Positions 1 through 11,420 of a DNA stretch of 64,000 nucleotides are shown here, piece after piece. Numbering within the stretch: the stretch's first letter is position 1; every line of letters starts with the position of its first letter. Below the pieces are notes generated by a model. That model searched no databases, had not been told where the DNA came from, and saw only the letters and a program-made list of their open reading frames with translations. The position numbers and the translations under genes are program-made. The stretch is from Tetracentron sinense (lineage: Eukaryota > Streptophyta > Magnoliopsida > Trochodendrales > Trochodendraceae), in the NCBI GenBank assembly GCA_015143295.1, contig CM026568.1, forward strand, positions 21,706,607 through 21,770,606. The letters run 5' to 3'.

Positions 1-268
1 CAACACCCATTCACGTGAGAATGACTTAAATTTTACAAGCAAGCCATTTTCTACCATAGAAGGAAAGGGACAAGCCTTAAATAAAATTGGATTCAAAAAG
101 TAGCGATTATTAGATTTAGGCCAAAGGTCAGATTTGTAGACCTATTCAGCCGCTTTGCAATGTCAATATGTCATGGATTAAAACGGAAATAGAGGTAAGT
201 GGATCTTTTCTCTCCCCACGTTCACGTTCTTTACTTCAAATGAGTAGTGAGAAGCTAAATCTCGTAAG
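1..268 (+). repeat. Segmental duplication, copy 1 (left part)
   Basis: This stretch matches 5014-5216 almost base for base, with a few indels; both share CATTTTCTACCATAGAAGGAAA and then AAATAGAGGTAAGTGG. Copy 1 resumes at about 2922-3000 (CAGTTCTTTATTTTTCTT), which matches 5600-5690. The interruption at 269-2921 is therefore a later insertion. The sequence is non-coding and its original nature is unknown. Confidence 0.75.
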
Positions 269-838
269 AGATTAATTTTGAGCCGGAGCTCTGCTTCATG
301 GCGTTGAAGCGGAGCTTTCCTTTCACACAATTATAGTGGCACGTTTGCTGTAGAGACTCGAATCGTTTTCATGTTTTTATTTCATTGTGTTAAGGGTATT
401 TTAGTCCTTGTGATGTTTGATGTTTATTGTTTTTTTTTTATGCCTAATTATTGTGGTGTAAACTAAGCTTAATCAACTTGTAACGGAGGGTTGTCATATC
501 ACATTCTAAACTTTAGGAAGCTCTAGTTTTGGCACCGTTTACTGGAATTGAGTGATTCTTAAACCATTAGAAAGGTGTTGGAACCCTCTTCGAGGTTCAT
601 GTTTAGTGTTTTTCCTCATTTTGAGTTTAAGTCAAGTCAATAGTGAGTTTTGTCTAATGGAATTACAGATCAGTCAACTTTGGGGACAATTTAGTCTATT
701 AATTAAGTGGAATTTAGAAATTCTAAAACGTCAGAAATGTTCGTTTTCGAAAGACGAATCCAACGCAAGTTGAATCGTCAAAATCCGACGAACGAGTCAA
801 AAGTTATGGCCAAAACAGTAAAATGAGTCGAAATAGAG

Positions 839-1026
839 CACCGATCGCTCGGTCAGAAGTAGCGATCGATCGGTCCAAAACCGATCGATCGGTATCTATC
901 GACTGGTCCAAAATTTTGTATGGGAAAATTTTTCAGAGAGTGTGTTTTTGACCGATCGCCCGGTCATAAACACCGATCGATCGGTAGGCAACCGATCGCT
1001 CGGTCATAACCACCGATCGCTCGGTC
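839..1026. repeat. CGATCG-centred palindrome cluster in LTR-A U3
   Basis: About seven copies of ACCGATCGATCGGT or one-base variants such as ACCGATCGCTCGGT occur within 190 bp. They end about 60 bp upstream of the LTR TATA box. The same cluster occupies the same position in LTR-B, so it belongs to the LTR family and is placed like a promoter-proximal enhancer. Confidence 0.85.
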
Positions 1027-1879
1027 CTTCGTGTTTTTGCAGAAATTTAGCAAGGGCTTTTTGGTCTTTTGTTCTCAGACCTTGAGGCTATAAATAGGGG
1101 GTCCTACTCGAAATATTAAAATATTTCACCTAGTTCTAACCTAATTTGGCAAAAAGGGGGAGAAACCCTAGGGTTTGAGGGAGAGGGTTGCTTGGAGAAG
1201 GAGGTTGCTAGAAGATTGAGAGGAAAGCTTGGAGATCGTCCTCAAAGCTTCTCCAAATCGTCTCGGGAGCGTTTTGAATCCAAGGGAAGGATTCCTAAGG
1301 TCGATATACTATCCTAATCAACTTTATTTTAAGGTTTTGTGAATGTTAAGATGCTAGGAATTGTAGAAATAGATGTTTGATGCATTTTCCCTAATTTTCT
1401 ATGAAGTAAGCTAATTATTGATGGAAATGTGGATTGGATATGGATGGGAAATATATGGAGGATGGGAAATGTATGGAGGATGGGATTAATATGTGGATGT
1501 GAATAGTGAATTGATTGTATGGATGGAATTATGATTTGATGAATGCATGAAAATGTAGAGAAACAATGGATTCATATTATGTGTACACAAGGTGTTTGTG
1601 AAAATGCTTGAAATGATAAATGCTATTATACTTTTATGAAAGGGTGGTAAATGGATTATAAATGATGTTAAGAATTATGATAAGGAATATATATGTGATT
1701 GTTTGTTAAGTATACTTAATTTCTTGCATGGGAATTGATAGTCGGGAAGGTAAGAACTTAGAGGAACATCTCTCAAACCGGGAATTCTCTAACTATTTGG
1801 TATGGGACATATAGTAGAGTTTCCATGGTGGGAAATCGGAATCTAAGCAATTACCGACTCGAACGTTAATTTCGACACT

Positions 1880-2270
1880 TAAGCACATAAGCACGTGTAT
1901 GTTGAGATAAGAGTCTCACAAGTCACACATGTGGACCACAAGTATGAGCATGACATACGTATGACATTCTGAATAAGCATAAGCATGACATGGTCCGTAT
2001 CCGCCAAGAACGGCATGTCAACCTGATTCTTAGACATGGTCCGTATCCTCCAAGAACGGCATGTCAACCACATGATTTCTAAGGCATGGTCCGTATCCGC
2101 CAAGAACGGCATGTCTCATCCTTGTATGATCTGAATAAGTGCATAAGCATAAGCATAAGCATCTCACAAGCACGTGGTCTCGTAAGCATAAGTACCTCAT
2201 AAGTGTATGGTTTTCTAAGTCTAAGATTCTCACAAGTACACGAGTCAAGGTGATGATATGATGTATATGC
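1880..2270. repeat. Short tandem repeats inside LTR-A
   Basis: A 50-60 bp unit containing CATGGTCCGTATCCGCCAAG followed by AACGGCATGTC occurs three times (about 1990-2115). AAGCATAAGCATAAGC microrepeats flank it. ORFs read across this array are artefacts of the repeat. Confidence 0.7.
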
Positions 2271-2921
2271 GCACACGTTCTTCCGTACTCTGATTATGTT
2301 ATTATGCTATTGGATATGTTTCTGACTAAGTGCAGGTATATTATTATTGTTGATTGGATTTTATATACACTGAGTACCTTTGTACTCAGCCGGACTTTGT
2401 CTTGGCAGGTTTAGAGCAAGAGTACACGGTGGAGCCGTGGGTTGAGGAAACATACGTAGAGGAAGGAGGTGAAGGTGAGCCTTCTGAGGAGGGAGCCGGA
2501 GACTTGGGCGGCTACACCTCTTAGTTTACATTTCTTTTCATTGAGAGAGTTTTGTAATTGACCTTTAGAGGATGTTGCTCAGTAGACTTTTATGGTTGTG
2601 TATCAGACTCTTTGGATTTAGTAGTTGTAATTGTTGACTACAGACTCGTGTTATTTAGTTGGTTTGGGTTATATATATATCGGAAATTTTATTACTCTCA
2701 TTTTTGAAGACTCGTGTAGTAGCCTTGTATGCATGGTTTTAAGCAGGTTTAAGTAATGTGGCGATTCCAAAGTCCTATTTTAGCCTTGTGGGATTTTGGG
2801 GTCGTTACATTTGTACCAGGGTAATTTTGCAACATTAAATTACAAGATTCCCACCATGACAGTGTAAAAAGGGGAAATCCTTTTAACACCATGAAGCAAA
2901 GCTCCTCTTTGTATTTAAACT

Positions 2922-5013
2922 AATCTTGTAATCAGTTCTTTATTTTTCTTTACAATAATCACAAATAATATGTCATACATATATACATGATTAGCCGACC
3001 CGCATTCAGCTAGGTAGCCTAATGCCTTCATATTTCGTTCACCTTTAATTATAAAATAAGATTAGTTAAGCTTAACCAACATAATGTATATTTATTATTT
3101 TTTTTAAAAGCCATGATTAAATGGATGAACCCTAATGGTTAATGAATCTCAAACCACAGTTAATGAGTGTTAAAAAGAGTGTGTGCACCAATGAGGATGG
3201 ACATTCAGCTAGGTAGCCGAATGCATAGTCTGCTATCTATTTCTCTATGTGTGTATATATATATATATATTAATTTTTTTTTACAAACCATTTCTCGAGA
3301 TATATATACCAACAACTGGTTTCTAGAAAAAAAAAAGTTAATTAATTTATACACAATACATTCAACATGTCCAGAATAAAATAATTTAAGAAATTAGAAA
3401 TGAAAAAAAAAATTGTGGATACCCTCATGTGCAAATGCCGCATGCAACTGGATAGTTGGATCGAAAAAGAAAAAATTGATTTATATGTAACCCGTGCAAC
3501 CCGGTGGAATAAGTAATGAAAGATTAAAATAATTGATTTAATTTTATATAATTTTCGTGAATGATTTTAGTCCGTTCACATGCGTTCTACATTATAAGAT
3601 CAAAGTGATTTGATATATATATATATATATATATGATATTTGATCAAAGTGAGTTGATATATGATAAGATATATCTAAAATGATTTGGTATGAACTGATT
3701 TGATAAGTTTTGGTTTGGGATTAATTTTTTATCTGAAAATAATGTTATTTTGTATTTTAAAAAATGGAGGTTAAAAAGTGATTTGATATATGTAAAAGAT
3801 TTAACTTTTAAAAATTGAGGGTCAAGTTCATGAACCAATTCTCCTATTTGTATCGTTTGTAAGTTATTATTTTTTAAAAGTTAGCATGCAGTTGTTCCCC
3901 TTACCCCAAAGGTTCTCATCAAATAAATAACATAATATAAAACTTTTTTTTTAAAAGTTCAATGGAGTAACTACTCCCCACCCATGCCTATGCACGCTTA
4001 AATTAAATAATGAAGTACAATTTTAATTTCCACCAAAGTTCAGGGGCTAGAGCCCCCTTCGCTCTAGGCTCCACCCCTGACCCCAGGCTACGCCCTATAA
4101 ATCAATGGAAATTAATATATTTTTTTCCAAAAGTTCAGTGGGGCTACATTCCTCCTAGCCCTATGCTGTTATGCCCCTGCTCTCAACCAAAAACCAACCC
4201 ATGTTAAAGTAGAGTAGGCTATCGTCACTCCAATATTAATGAATTTAATTACAAATCAGAACTCTTCAAAATATGTCTTTAATATGTCTTTTGCATGGGT
4301 AACTTGAAAAATTTTATATATAAATAAATTTTTTTCATTATATTAATATTTGTTTGTAATTCTCAAAATACCTATGTCAGTGAGCCCCCGTTATCTCTTG
4401 AAATAGCCCTTCATGTAGTTAAACTCATCATTATTAATATTTTAAGCAAACCCTATTGAATCTAGTACACATTGTCTTATTATAATACTCTAAAATGTGT
4501 AAGTATGGCCCACATTTTCCTCAATCAACATCATCAGATGACTGGAGAGTCAAGATTAGAGTTGGGACCTTAAAATTCTGATGTAGACCTCAAAACTGAT
4601 GTCAATGAAGGGCTAAGATCAAAGTGTAAGAACTTGTCAATTGTAGAAGAGTATAGTTGATTGACAATGATGAATCTTAGAAATTGATAGAGTTTGTTTT
4701 TTTTTTTTTTTTTTTTTGGTTAAGGAGGTAAAGTAGACCTAAACACACAAAGTCAAACCTAAGGGTAAACCCACTAAATTACTCCAAAAGACCTGACTAA
4801 TGGAGGCTAGAGTTTGATGGATCTAAGATAAACAATTTATTCTTTTCATTTTTATAATCTGGATGAAAGGCTCACGTGAGAATCAAAATTTTCCACAAAT
4901 AGACAAACCATTTGTAATAAATAAATAAAAATAAAAGGGCAAGCCCATTATTTAAGATCTTCGGTCCAACCAGGTACCAACAAAAGAGAAAAAAACATGT
5001 AGGGAAGTACATA
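2922..5013. other. Intergenic, AT-rich, no gene seen
   Basis: The stretch holds (AT)n runs at about 3248-3271 and 3617-3635, a poly-T at about 4690-4717, and two copies of CATTCAGCTAGGTAGCC (about 3004 and 3203). Between about 3900 and 4160, three divergent copies of an AAAGTTCA...GGCTA module occur. No coding signal is recognisable. Confidence 0.6.
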
Positions 5014-5690
5014 GCACTCATTCACGTGACTTAAATTTTACAAAAATAGGCAAAAGCCATTTTCTACCATAGAAGGAAATGGACAAGCCTTTAATAAAGT
5101 TGGATTCAAAAAGTAGCAGTGATTATTAGATTTAGACAAAAGGTCAGATTAGTAGACCCATTCAGCCGATTTACAATGTCATGAATTAAAAAGGAAATAG
5201 AGGTAAGTGGCTATATGGGTGCTCTTTTTTCTCCAGCCTCGGATTGTGTCTGACGAAGCCAGAAAGGGCTTATCTCGGGCAACAAAAGAGGGGACAAGTG
5301 GTGGAGAAGTCAAAATCATGGGCCCCCTGATTTTGACTTCTCTAGCCCCTGATTTTGACTTCTCCACACACTATATGACACATGGCGATAAGGTGTTGAG
5401 ATAAAGGGAAAAAGATATCAAGTGAGGAGAAATCAAAATCATGGGGAGAAAATGAAATGACTTCTCCCCTTTTTTAACATCACATGTCCCTTATTCTATG
5501 GTTGCCCGAGAGCCCTTTCTGGCTTCGCCAGAAACAATCCGAGGCCTTTTTCTCCTCAGCACGTTCTTTATTTCAAATGAGTAGTAACAAAGTTAATCTT
5601 GTAATCAATTATTCAGTTCTTTATTTTTCTTTTAAGAAAATCACAAATAATATTATATATATGAGCAGTGATTAGCCAACCCCATATTCT
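5014..5690 (+). repeat. Segmental duplication, copy 2
   Basis: It matches 1-268 and 2922-3000, but lacks the insertion of copy 1 and carries its own MITE at 5235-5546. The two copies thus give each other's empty site. Confidence 0.75.
5235..5546. mobile_element. Mutator-like MITE (family M1)
   Basis: Long terminal inverted repeats of about 44 bp begin AGCCTCGGATTGTGTCTG and are mirrored by GAAACAATCCGAGGC at the right. A perfect 9-bp target duplication TTTTTCTCC (5226-5234 and 5547-5555) flanks the element, the size typical of Mutator-like elements. The interior holds the inverted motifs GGAGAAGTCAAAATCATG and GATTTTGACTTCTCC. It is non-coding and related to the element at 21853-22144. Confidence 0.85.
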
Positions 5691-6150
5691 TGGGCAGAGT
5701 CGGGATTTTCTAGGAGTGTGGGCACTATTGGTTAATTGAAAATAGTAGTAATTGTTGATAGATTAGGTAGGTCTATAATATTATGGTTATAGGGGGGTGG
5801 GGGTTCAGGACGTTGCGAAAAAAAATTTACAACTAAGTTCTCGGCCGTTTCGTCTATACATTTTATACATATCTTATGAATACTGTTTTCTTATGTTTAG
5901 GGGACAACTATCATTTTGTCTCAGAGTTATGCTCAATTAAATAATTAAATAAAATGGTATAAAATGTATATTTTGTTTTCAAAATTTTAGGGGATAGTTG
6001 CCCCATGCGGATCCACAACTATGTCATATTAAATATTGTACTATATTTTTGTAAGGGACAACTGCCTCCTCCTTGTCCCATCATTATATACCTAATTAAA
6101 GTTATGACAGAGATTGGGTGAATAAAGCTTCTCTTTACAAAGCTGAAAGA
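5691..6150. other. Intergenic, nothing recognised
   Basis: AT-rich sequence with GGGGACAACT/GGGGATAGTTG repeats and no coding signal. Confidence 0.5.
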
Positions 6151-6368
6151 GAGACATAAGAGAGGCTTGCAAAGGTTACCCAAAAAAGGGATGGACGAGC
6201 AGCACTACTAATCTACCACTACTTTGCAATGCTAAAAATAAAGGTAGTAGAAAAAAAAAATGCAAACAAGACGGGCAGCATCTTGCCATCCGCCGGAAGG
6301 GCAATTTAACAAGAGAGATCAAAGCTAACAAGATAGAAGCAAGGTCAGATCGACTCGCTTTGATATCA

Positions 6369-6579
6369 TGATAGAAAAATGATTTATTGATAATCTTGGA
6401 TGATTTACATTGATCTTAAATAGAGTTTATATAGATTTAACAAGATAGAATTTTGTAGAAAGTAAATCAACCTAATCTAATCACACCTAATCAAATCTAG
6501 CCTACCTTATATTGATGTTAATCTAATATTATGATGGGATACACTTGATGATGCAGCGTATCTCATTCACCCTATTACA
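6369..6579 (-). mobile_element. Ty1-copia-type LTR with adjacent primer-binding site
   Basis: Read on the minus strand, it begins TGTAATAGGGTGAATGAG and ends TTTTTCTATCA. TGATATCAAAGC follows directly (6357-6368), a version of the initiator tRNA-Met primer site (usual core TGGTATCAGAGC). About 200 bp of leader-like sequence follows, down to about 6150. The rest of the element is absent. Partly similar sequence lies at 32520-32745. Confidence 0.6.
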
Positions 6580-7817
6580 ATGTTCTTCTTTATTTTCTAA
6601 TACTTCACCCATTTCGAATTACCTTTAATACCGCTTCAAATCTCTCTCCGACAGTCTTGCCACAAGTGGATACTCCATCTTCGACGAAGATAAATTTTTT
6701 TGGACACTCAATGGTTTTGGTCCAGAGTTTGAAGCATTTGGGACTTCAATCCTGGGTAAACCCCCTATTCCTACCTATGAAGCGTAGGCCCATCCTTATA
6801 CCTAATTAAATATCTCAATGGACTCTTAATATTTGAGAATGGGTATCCTCACACCTTAAAAGATTCGGTTTTGATGAACCTCGCTTTTGCAAGACTAAAT
6901 TCGCTCAAGCGAGTTGCAACGAGTCAAAACAATATTTAAGATTTTGTTTGGTATTTTGGGATTTTCTAAACATTATTGAGTTTAGGGTTTGTTTGTGAGA
7001 GAGAACAATAAAAGATTTTGTTAGAGTTTGGGGGGTTTGTTAGAGCCTTTTGGCGTTGTCTTCTTGACTGCTTTTCTCTTTTGTGATCGTCTTCATTATT
7101 AGTGAAGATTCTGAATCGTGTTTGCCCGTGGATGTAGCCTTATATATGTGGGTGAACCACGATATCTTTTGAAGTGTGTTTGTCATATATATTATCTTTG
7201 AACTCCAAGGGCGGGTCGTTTCCGCCCCAAAAAACTTATTTTCCTGTAGAGGAAGTGAAGTTGAAGAAGCTCGTCCTCTCTTGCATAGAAATCAAGAGGT
7301 AGAGAAGCCAGAAGGCAATAGCTATCGCTCTCCCAAATTCTTCAACATAGTAAATTTCGGGGCATTCGGCAGCTTCGATTAGATATTTTGACTGGGGATA
7401 GTTTAAATTTCTTATGTTTGATCAGAGGTCTATACGTGTGTGTACCATATTAGACTAGAAAACCTTACACGATGTAGTATGTGGCCCCTACTGGATAATA
7501 TGATTTTTTTGGTGCAAGAGGCGTTGCCTATAAATTGGATGGCCCAAATACTCGTTGAGGATTTGTTGATTGATGGTGAAGATGATCAATACAAGTTTAT
7601 TGTTTGTATAAGCCTATAGTGAAAAAAGATAAGCAAGGAAGAAATTAACATTTCGTCATTTCAGAGCTTCTTCAAATTCAAACCTGGTTTTAGTATCCAA
7701 TTGCATGAACATCAAACGACAAGAGGAATTGAAAAAGAAGAATGAGAAATATTTTTTGTATCTTTGTTATCATCACCTTTTATTAGAAAAAAAAATGATT
7801 TAACCCAGAAACTCTTA
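6580..7817. other. Intergenic, possible decayed gene or transposon sequence
   Basis: GC-balanced stretches near 6990-7390 include an open frame of about 68 codons (7176-7382) that I do not recognise. The remainder is non-coding. Confidence 0.4.
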
Positions 7818-8049
7818 GGTCGCGTTTGGATTGGATTTTTTTGGCCAAAAATCAATTCTAATAAAATTGATTGTATCAAATAATCATTTTTTCAAATAAT
7901 AGTGTTCAGAGAATACGAAGTTGAGAGACTCACCTACGTATTCTCCAAACACTATTATTTGAAAAAATAATTATTTGACCATTAATTTCCACACAATCAA
8001 TTTTACCAGAATTGATTTTTGGCCAAAAAAATCCAATCCAAACGGCCCA
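7818..8049. mobile_element. Tourist-like MITE (family T1, copy 1)
   Basis: TTA flanks both ends (7815-7817 and 8050-8052), as expected for PIF/Harbinger-type elements. The terminal inverted repeats read GGTCGCGTTTGGATTGG and, from the right, TGGGCCGTTTGGATTGG; they continue through GGCCAAAAATCAATT. The whole element can fold into a long hairpin. It is closely related to 23350-23546. Confidence 0.85.
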
Positions 8050-8123
8050 TTAGTCCATCCCTTTCCCCTCCATCAAAACATGAAGTTCAGATCTCTACAA
8101 CAAATTTCATCTGAAATATCGCC

Positions 8124-8249
8124 ATGAAATTTGATTTAATGGTGATATTTTTGGTTTTGGTGGTTTTGTTGGTTCTAAGTACCATTGGTGGGTTGGGTCT
8201 GGCCATGGAAGCTATATCGAGGACCCGCACCTTATTCTATATGAAGTGA
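8124..8249 (+). CDS. Possible small secreted peptide or exon-1 remnant
   Basis: An ATG-initiated frame of 41 codons runs to TGA. Residues 6-28 are strongly hydrophobic (VIFLVLVVLLVLSTIGGLGL), which looks like a signal peptide or membrane anchor; a short basic tail follows (SRTRTLFYMK). I do not recognise a family. It could be a short peptide gene, the first exon of a lost gene, or chance. It lies between a MITE and a LINE fragment, which favours a remnant. Confidence 0.2.
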   Translation: MKFDLMVIFLVLVVLLVLSTIGGLGLAMEAISRTRTLFYMK

Positions 8250-8581
8250 CAAAACTACTTCGACCGACAGATGATGTGCCTCGTACAAAGCTTCAAGAAG
8301 AAGATCCACAGCTGGACAGATAAGGGGAGAAAAATTGTAGAGGATTGAACCTAGTTCCCAAAAGAAGAAGAAAAAGAAAAAAAAAATAGGAATGGAATGT
8401 AAACTCTAGCCCTAGAAGAAGAAGAAAAAGAAAAAAAAATAGGGTGGAGAAGAGAGGCTGCAGGTGTGCTGCTTATAAGAAATGATCATGACTTGTTTTT
8501 ATAAAGCATTCTCTTACTCTATGGGATTTCTTCTAATATGATTGTGGAGTGAAAACTATTTGGTATGACTCTGTTGTATGT

Positions 8582-8869
8582 GTTGATTTGGGTATTCGAA
8601 GAGTCATTGTCGAAGGTGATTCTCATATTGCTACTGATATTATAAATGTTAAAGCAAATAGGTCATGGATTATCTAGTATGAGTTGAAGACTATGTTACA
8701 GCTAAGAGATAAGTGTGAATTTTTGTTTATTTATACTTTTAGAGAAAGTAATGAGGTGGTTGACATATTGTCTAAGGAAGATTGCATATCTAATCCTAAT
8801 GAAATTTTTCATGATAGCAAGCTTCCTTTTTTTTTGTCAAGACAACAACACCACACGGCGAAGTTGTAG
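8582..8869 (+). pseudogene. LINE RNase H-like (RVT_3) domain fragment
   Basis: The frame reads VDLGIRRVIVEGDSHIATD, then after an in-frame TAG (8675-8677) YELKTMLQLRDKCEFLF and FRESNEVVDILSKE. This pattern (LG...VEGDS...I, then R..N..AD.L) is the RNase H-like domain common in plant LINE and reverse-transcriptase-like proteins. The aspartate of EGDS is present; the usual ADxLS has become VDILS. No reverse transcriptase lies upstream, so this is a truncated, nonsense-mutated remnant. Confidence 0.7.
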
Positions 8870-8994
8870 TCATATGAAGGAAAACACATGCACTCACACA
8901 CACACGTCACATACAACACCCAACTCATGAAGTTACTAAGCTAGTAATTGGGTGTTTAGTTCTTGATAGATCTTATGTCTCTGATATAAGATGC

Positions 8995-9190
8995 TAGTTG
9001 GTTGTGTATGAGGTAAGGTTTATGTCCCCTCTTGATTGTAATTTTTCCCCTATTTAATAAAATGGTAGGGGTCCTTGCCAAATTCCCCCCTCCCCTTTGA
9101 GTGGCTTTTCTAATAAAATGATAGGTCCATGCCAAACCCCCTCCTCCCCTTTGAGTGGCTTTTCTAATAAAAGGGTCCATTGAAAACATG
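8995..9190. repeat. Tandem repeat of about 63 bp
   Basis: Two to three copies of a unit containing CCCCTTTGAGTGGCTTTTCT followed by AATAAAA. The ORF on the minus strand across it is only repeat translation. Confidence 0.75.
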
Positions 9191-9439
9191 TATCAAGCTG
9201 CTTGATGTGGTAACGAGGGGAGACGATTAACACGTGCTAAGAGAGGATATCATGAGACGTGCAGTCGGTGTCAGTCTGTCGGGCAGAAAAGTGGAAGGAA
9301 ATTAAATGGTTAGAAGGGGTATTTTAGGAAGTAAAAAAGAGAATGTTCATGGACGAGGAAATGACTTTTATTATATAATTAAAAAAACTAAGCAGGTATC
9401 TTGCATTTCTATTTTATTTTTGAGATTAACTATGGAGAG

Positions 9440-9602
9440 GAGCTTTAGTTGAACCGACAATCGAAGTACGGTAAAATCTTTTGGTAACGCATAATAATAG
9501 ATAATTTTTTTAGATTAATTAAGAATACGAGTTCCAGGTAAACTGACAATCAGAGTATAGTAAAATCATTTGGCAACACATAATAATAGATAATTTTTTT
9601 TT
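9440..9602. repeat. Direct repeat of about 85 bp, two copies
   Basis: Both copies end in CATAATAATAGATAATTTTT and share CGGTAAAATC-like and GTAAAATCATTTGG-like blocks. The flanking sequence (9190-9896) is otherwise AT-rich and without recognised genes. Confidence 0.6.
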
Positions 9603-9896
9603 GTAATAATAATAATAAAACAGGCAAAACAGTTTTAAAAAAAACGATGAAAATCTTTGTTCCCTTGTCTACCCATAATAGAAACGTGCTTATTTCTAAA
9701 ATTACAAAAAGAAAATTATAATTTTATTTTTAGACATGAAATATCTTTTTATCTTCTTTTTTTTCTATAGAAAGTAAAAGTGTTACCAACGGTTTAAAAA
9801 GTGAAAATGACTACTTGCAATAAACGTATAAAGACATAGGATCTCTGATCCAGATTGTGCTGGCAAGGAGACCTCCAATACCTAATGGGAAGGCGT

Positions 9897-10428
9897 TGTT
9901 AGGGTTTTTCTTATTAAATAAAAACCTATGTGGTCTGGCGCAATCCTTAGTTTTCAAAACTCGGATTGTATTGCTGTCAATAGAAATGTTAAGGATAATG
10001 GGTCCCACTAAAGAGATGTGATCAAACAAGGACTCTTTAAGTGTTATTAAAGCTAACAACATGGTCAGGGTTGGCGACCGTTAGATCTTTGGTGTGATCC
10101 CTCTTAACCTTTGGATCTTATGATGGGTAGGGTTCCAAGGGTATATAAAGCAAAGAGGGGGTCCCTCTTTTCTCTTACGTCAATTGGAAGCCCCATTGAA
10201 TCAGACCTAAGGAGAAAAGAGAAGACTCTCTTATTCCTCTCAAGCGCCGAGAAACACAGCATCACACCGTGAAGGGAATAGGAAAATTCCAGCGAAAGGT
10301 ACGAGATCATCTCTTTTAATCTGTGTCCCATTTTGATTATGAATTCTAGAAAAGTTGATTGCATGGTCTAGATCCAGGATTTGAATAATCTTGTTTTGTT
10401 TTAACATTATTATTCTTGAATTCCAACA
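9897..10428 (+). repeat. 5' LTR of the copia element
   Basis: It starts TGTTAGGGTTTTTC and ends CCAACA (TG...CA). It is nearly identical to 14409-14893, differing by a handful of substitutions and one indel. A TATATAAA box lies near 10141 and would drive transcription in the plus direction. Confidence 0.9.
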
Positions 10429-10430
10429 AT

Positions 10431-10443
10431 TGGTATCATAGCA
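10431..10443 (+). promoter_or_regulatory. Primer-binding site (tRNA-iMet type)
   Basis: TGGTATCATAGCA starts 2 nt after the 5' LTR. It matches the plant initiator tRNA-Met 3'-end complement except for one or two changes, which is standard for Ty1-copia elements. Confidence 0.85.
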
Positions 10444-10754
10444 CAGGGTTGACCTTGTGATTAATTTTTCTTAATAATCAAATCTAAGTAGGGTTTTATT
10501 TTCGGATCTAAATAATCAAAATTTTTTTTTTGATTGATCTTGTGATTCGGATTTAAGGAAATTGAGAAATAGAAATTTAAAGGTAAATAAGATAAAGAGA
10601 TTGATTTCGGATTTTTGATAATTAATTTTAATTGGTTTTGAAATAAATTTTTGGATTTTTAATAATCGTATCTAAGATCCGAGTGAATCGGATTAAAGGT
10701 TAACAGTAAAGACATTAAAAAAAAAAAAAAAAAAAAAAGGGAGATTTTTTACCG

Positions 10755-11420
10755 TTTCGGTTGGACGGAGATTCCGCCGCCGTCCGTCGCCGGAGAGGAT
10801 CACCGGCGATGAGGTTTTGGTCGCCTGAGTCTGGCCGTCTTTTTGGCACCGGCGGCAGCCGGAGAGGTGGCCGGTAGAGCCCCCATAAGAAGGGTTAACA
10901 GTATACGGTATTTAGGGTTTCTAAAAAATAAAAAAAAAAAATTAAAAACAGTCTTCGGATTAGGAAGACAATCTCACGAGGGTCAAACCGACCCGGTAAC
11001 CCGAGCCTACAACTGATCCACAGGTTCTGACCCAAGCCGAATCCGAATTTTTTGACCCGACCCGATTCATATTGGGTCATGGATCGACCCGAAATTATCA
11101 GTTCCGACCCCGAATGGACCATGAACCGGTTCACTGGACCGTACCGGTCCAACCGGATCCAATCCTGAACCGAACTAGAACCAGACCGAACCGAGCGGAA
11201 CGAGAACCGGACCGCGTAAGACCGTCGAACCCAGCGCGCGTGATACACAGAACGCGCGTGTGATTAATTTCGTGCGCGTGAAGCGCAATCCCATGCGCGT
11301 GTAGCGCACAACCTGCGCGTAACACGCACTACCCGCGCGTGATCCCCGCGTGTCACTGACCGAACGTGTCCCCTGCGCGTGACACGTCCCCAGGACACGT
11401 ACTGGGAGAGTGTTGGACCC
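10755..11420. repeat. GC-rich, motif-repetitive leader of the copia element
   Basis: The GC-rich stretch contains dense GACCCGACCCG and ACCGAACCGG-type runs (10985-11230). These are followed by about ten TGCGCGTG/CGCGCGTG motifs (11233-11400). Several overlapping frames stay open on both strands because of the composition; none looks like a protein. Confidence 0.7.

Larger units (their letters stand above)
479..2809 (+). mobile_element. LTR-A, probable solo long LTR of a retrotransposon
   Basis: The right end, TTTTGGGGTCGTTACA, matches the ends of LTR-B (39636) and LTR-C (21053). From about 700 on it aligns with LTR-B: CGAATCCAACGCAAGTTGAA, the palindrome cluster, then a TATA box (CTATAAATAG at about 1089), and near the end TACTCAGCCG followed by a GGTTGAGGAA...GTAGAGGA block. 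No coding region or second LTR accompanies it. The left end (TGTAACGG at 479) is uncertain, because the first 200 bp do not align well with LTR-B and no matching 5-bp duplication is visible. Confidence 0.6.
269..2921. mobile_element. Inverted-repeat-bounded insertion carrying LTR-A
   Basis: Comparison with the uninterrupted copy at 5.0-5.7 kb shows an insertion here. Its ends carry inverted repeats: near 277-310 is GGAGCTCTGCTTCATGGCGT, and the reverse complement of about 2890-2912 reads GGAGCTTTGCTTCATGGTGT. Short similar sequence (AATCTCGTAA against AATCTTGTAA) borders both sides and could be a decayed target duplication. I infer a DNA transposon or MITE of unknown superfamily that later received LTR-A. 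Confidence 0.55.

Noticed and set aside
839..1026. CRISPR-like array (palindromic repeats with spacers)
   Set aside because: Plant nuclear DNA, irregular spacing, and the same cluster in another LTR; it is an LTR motif cluster.
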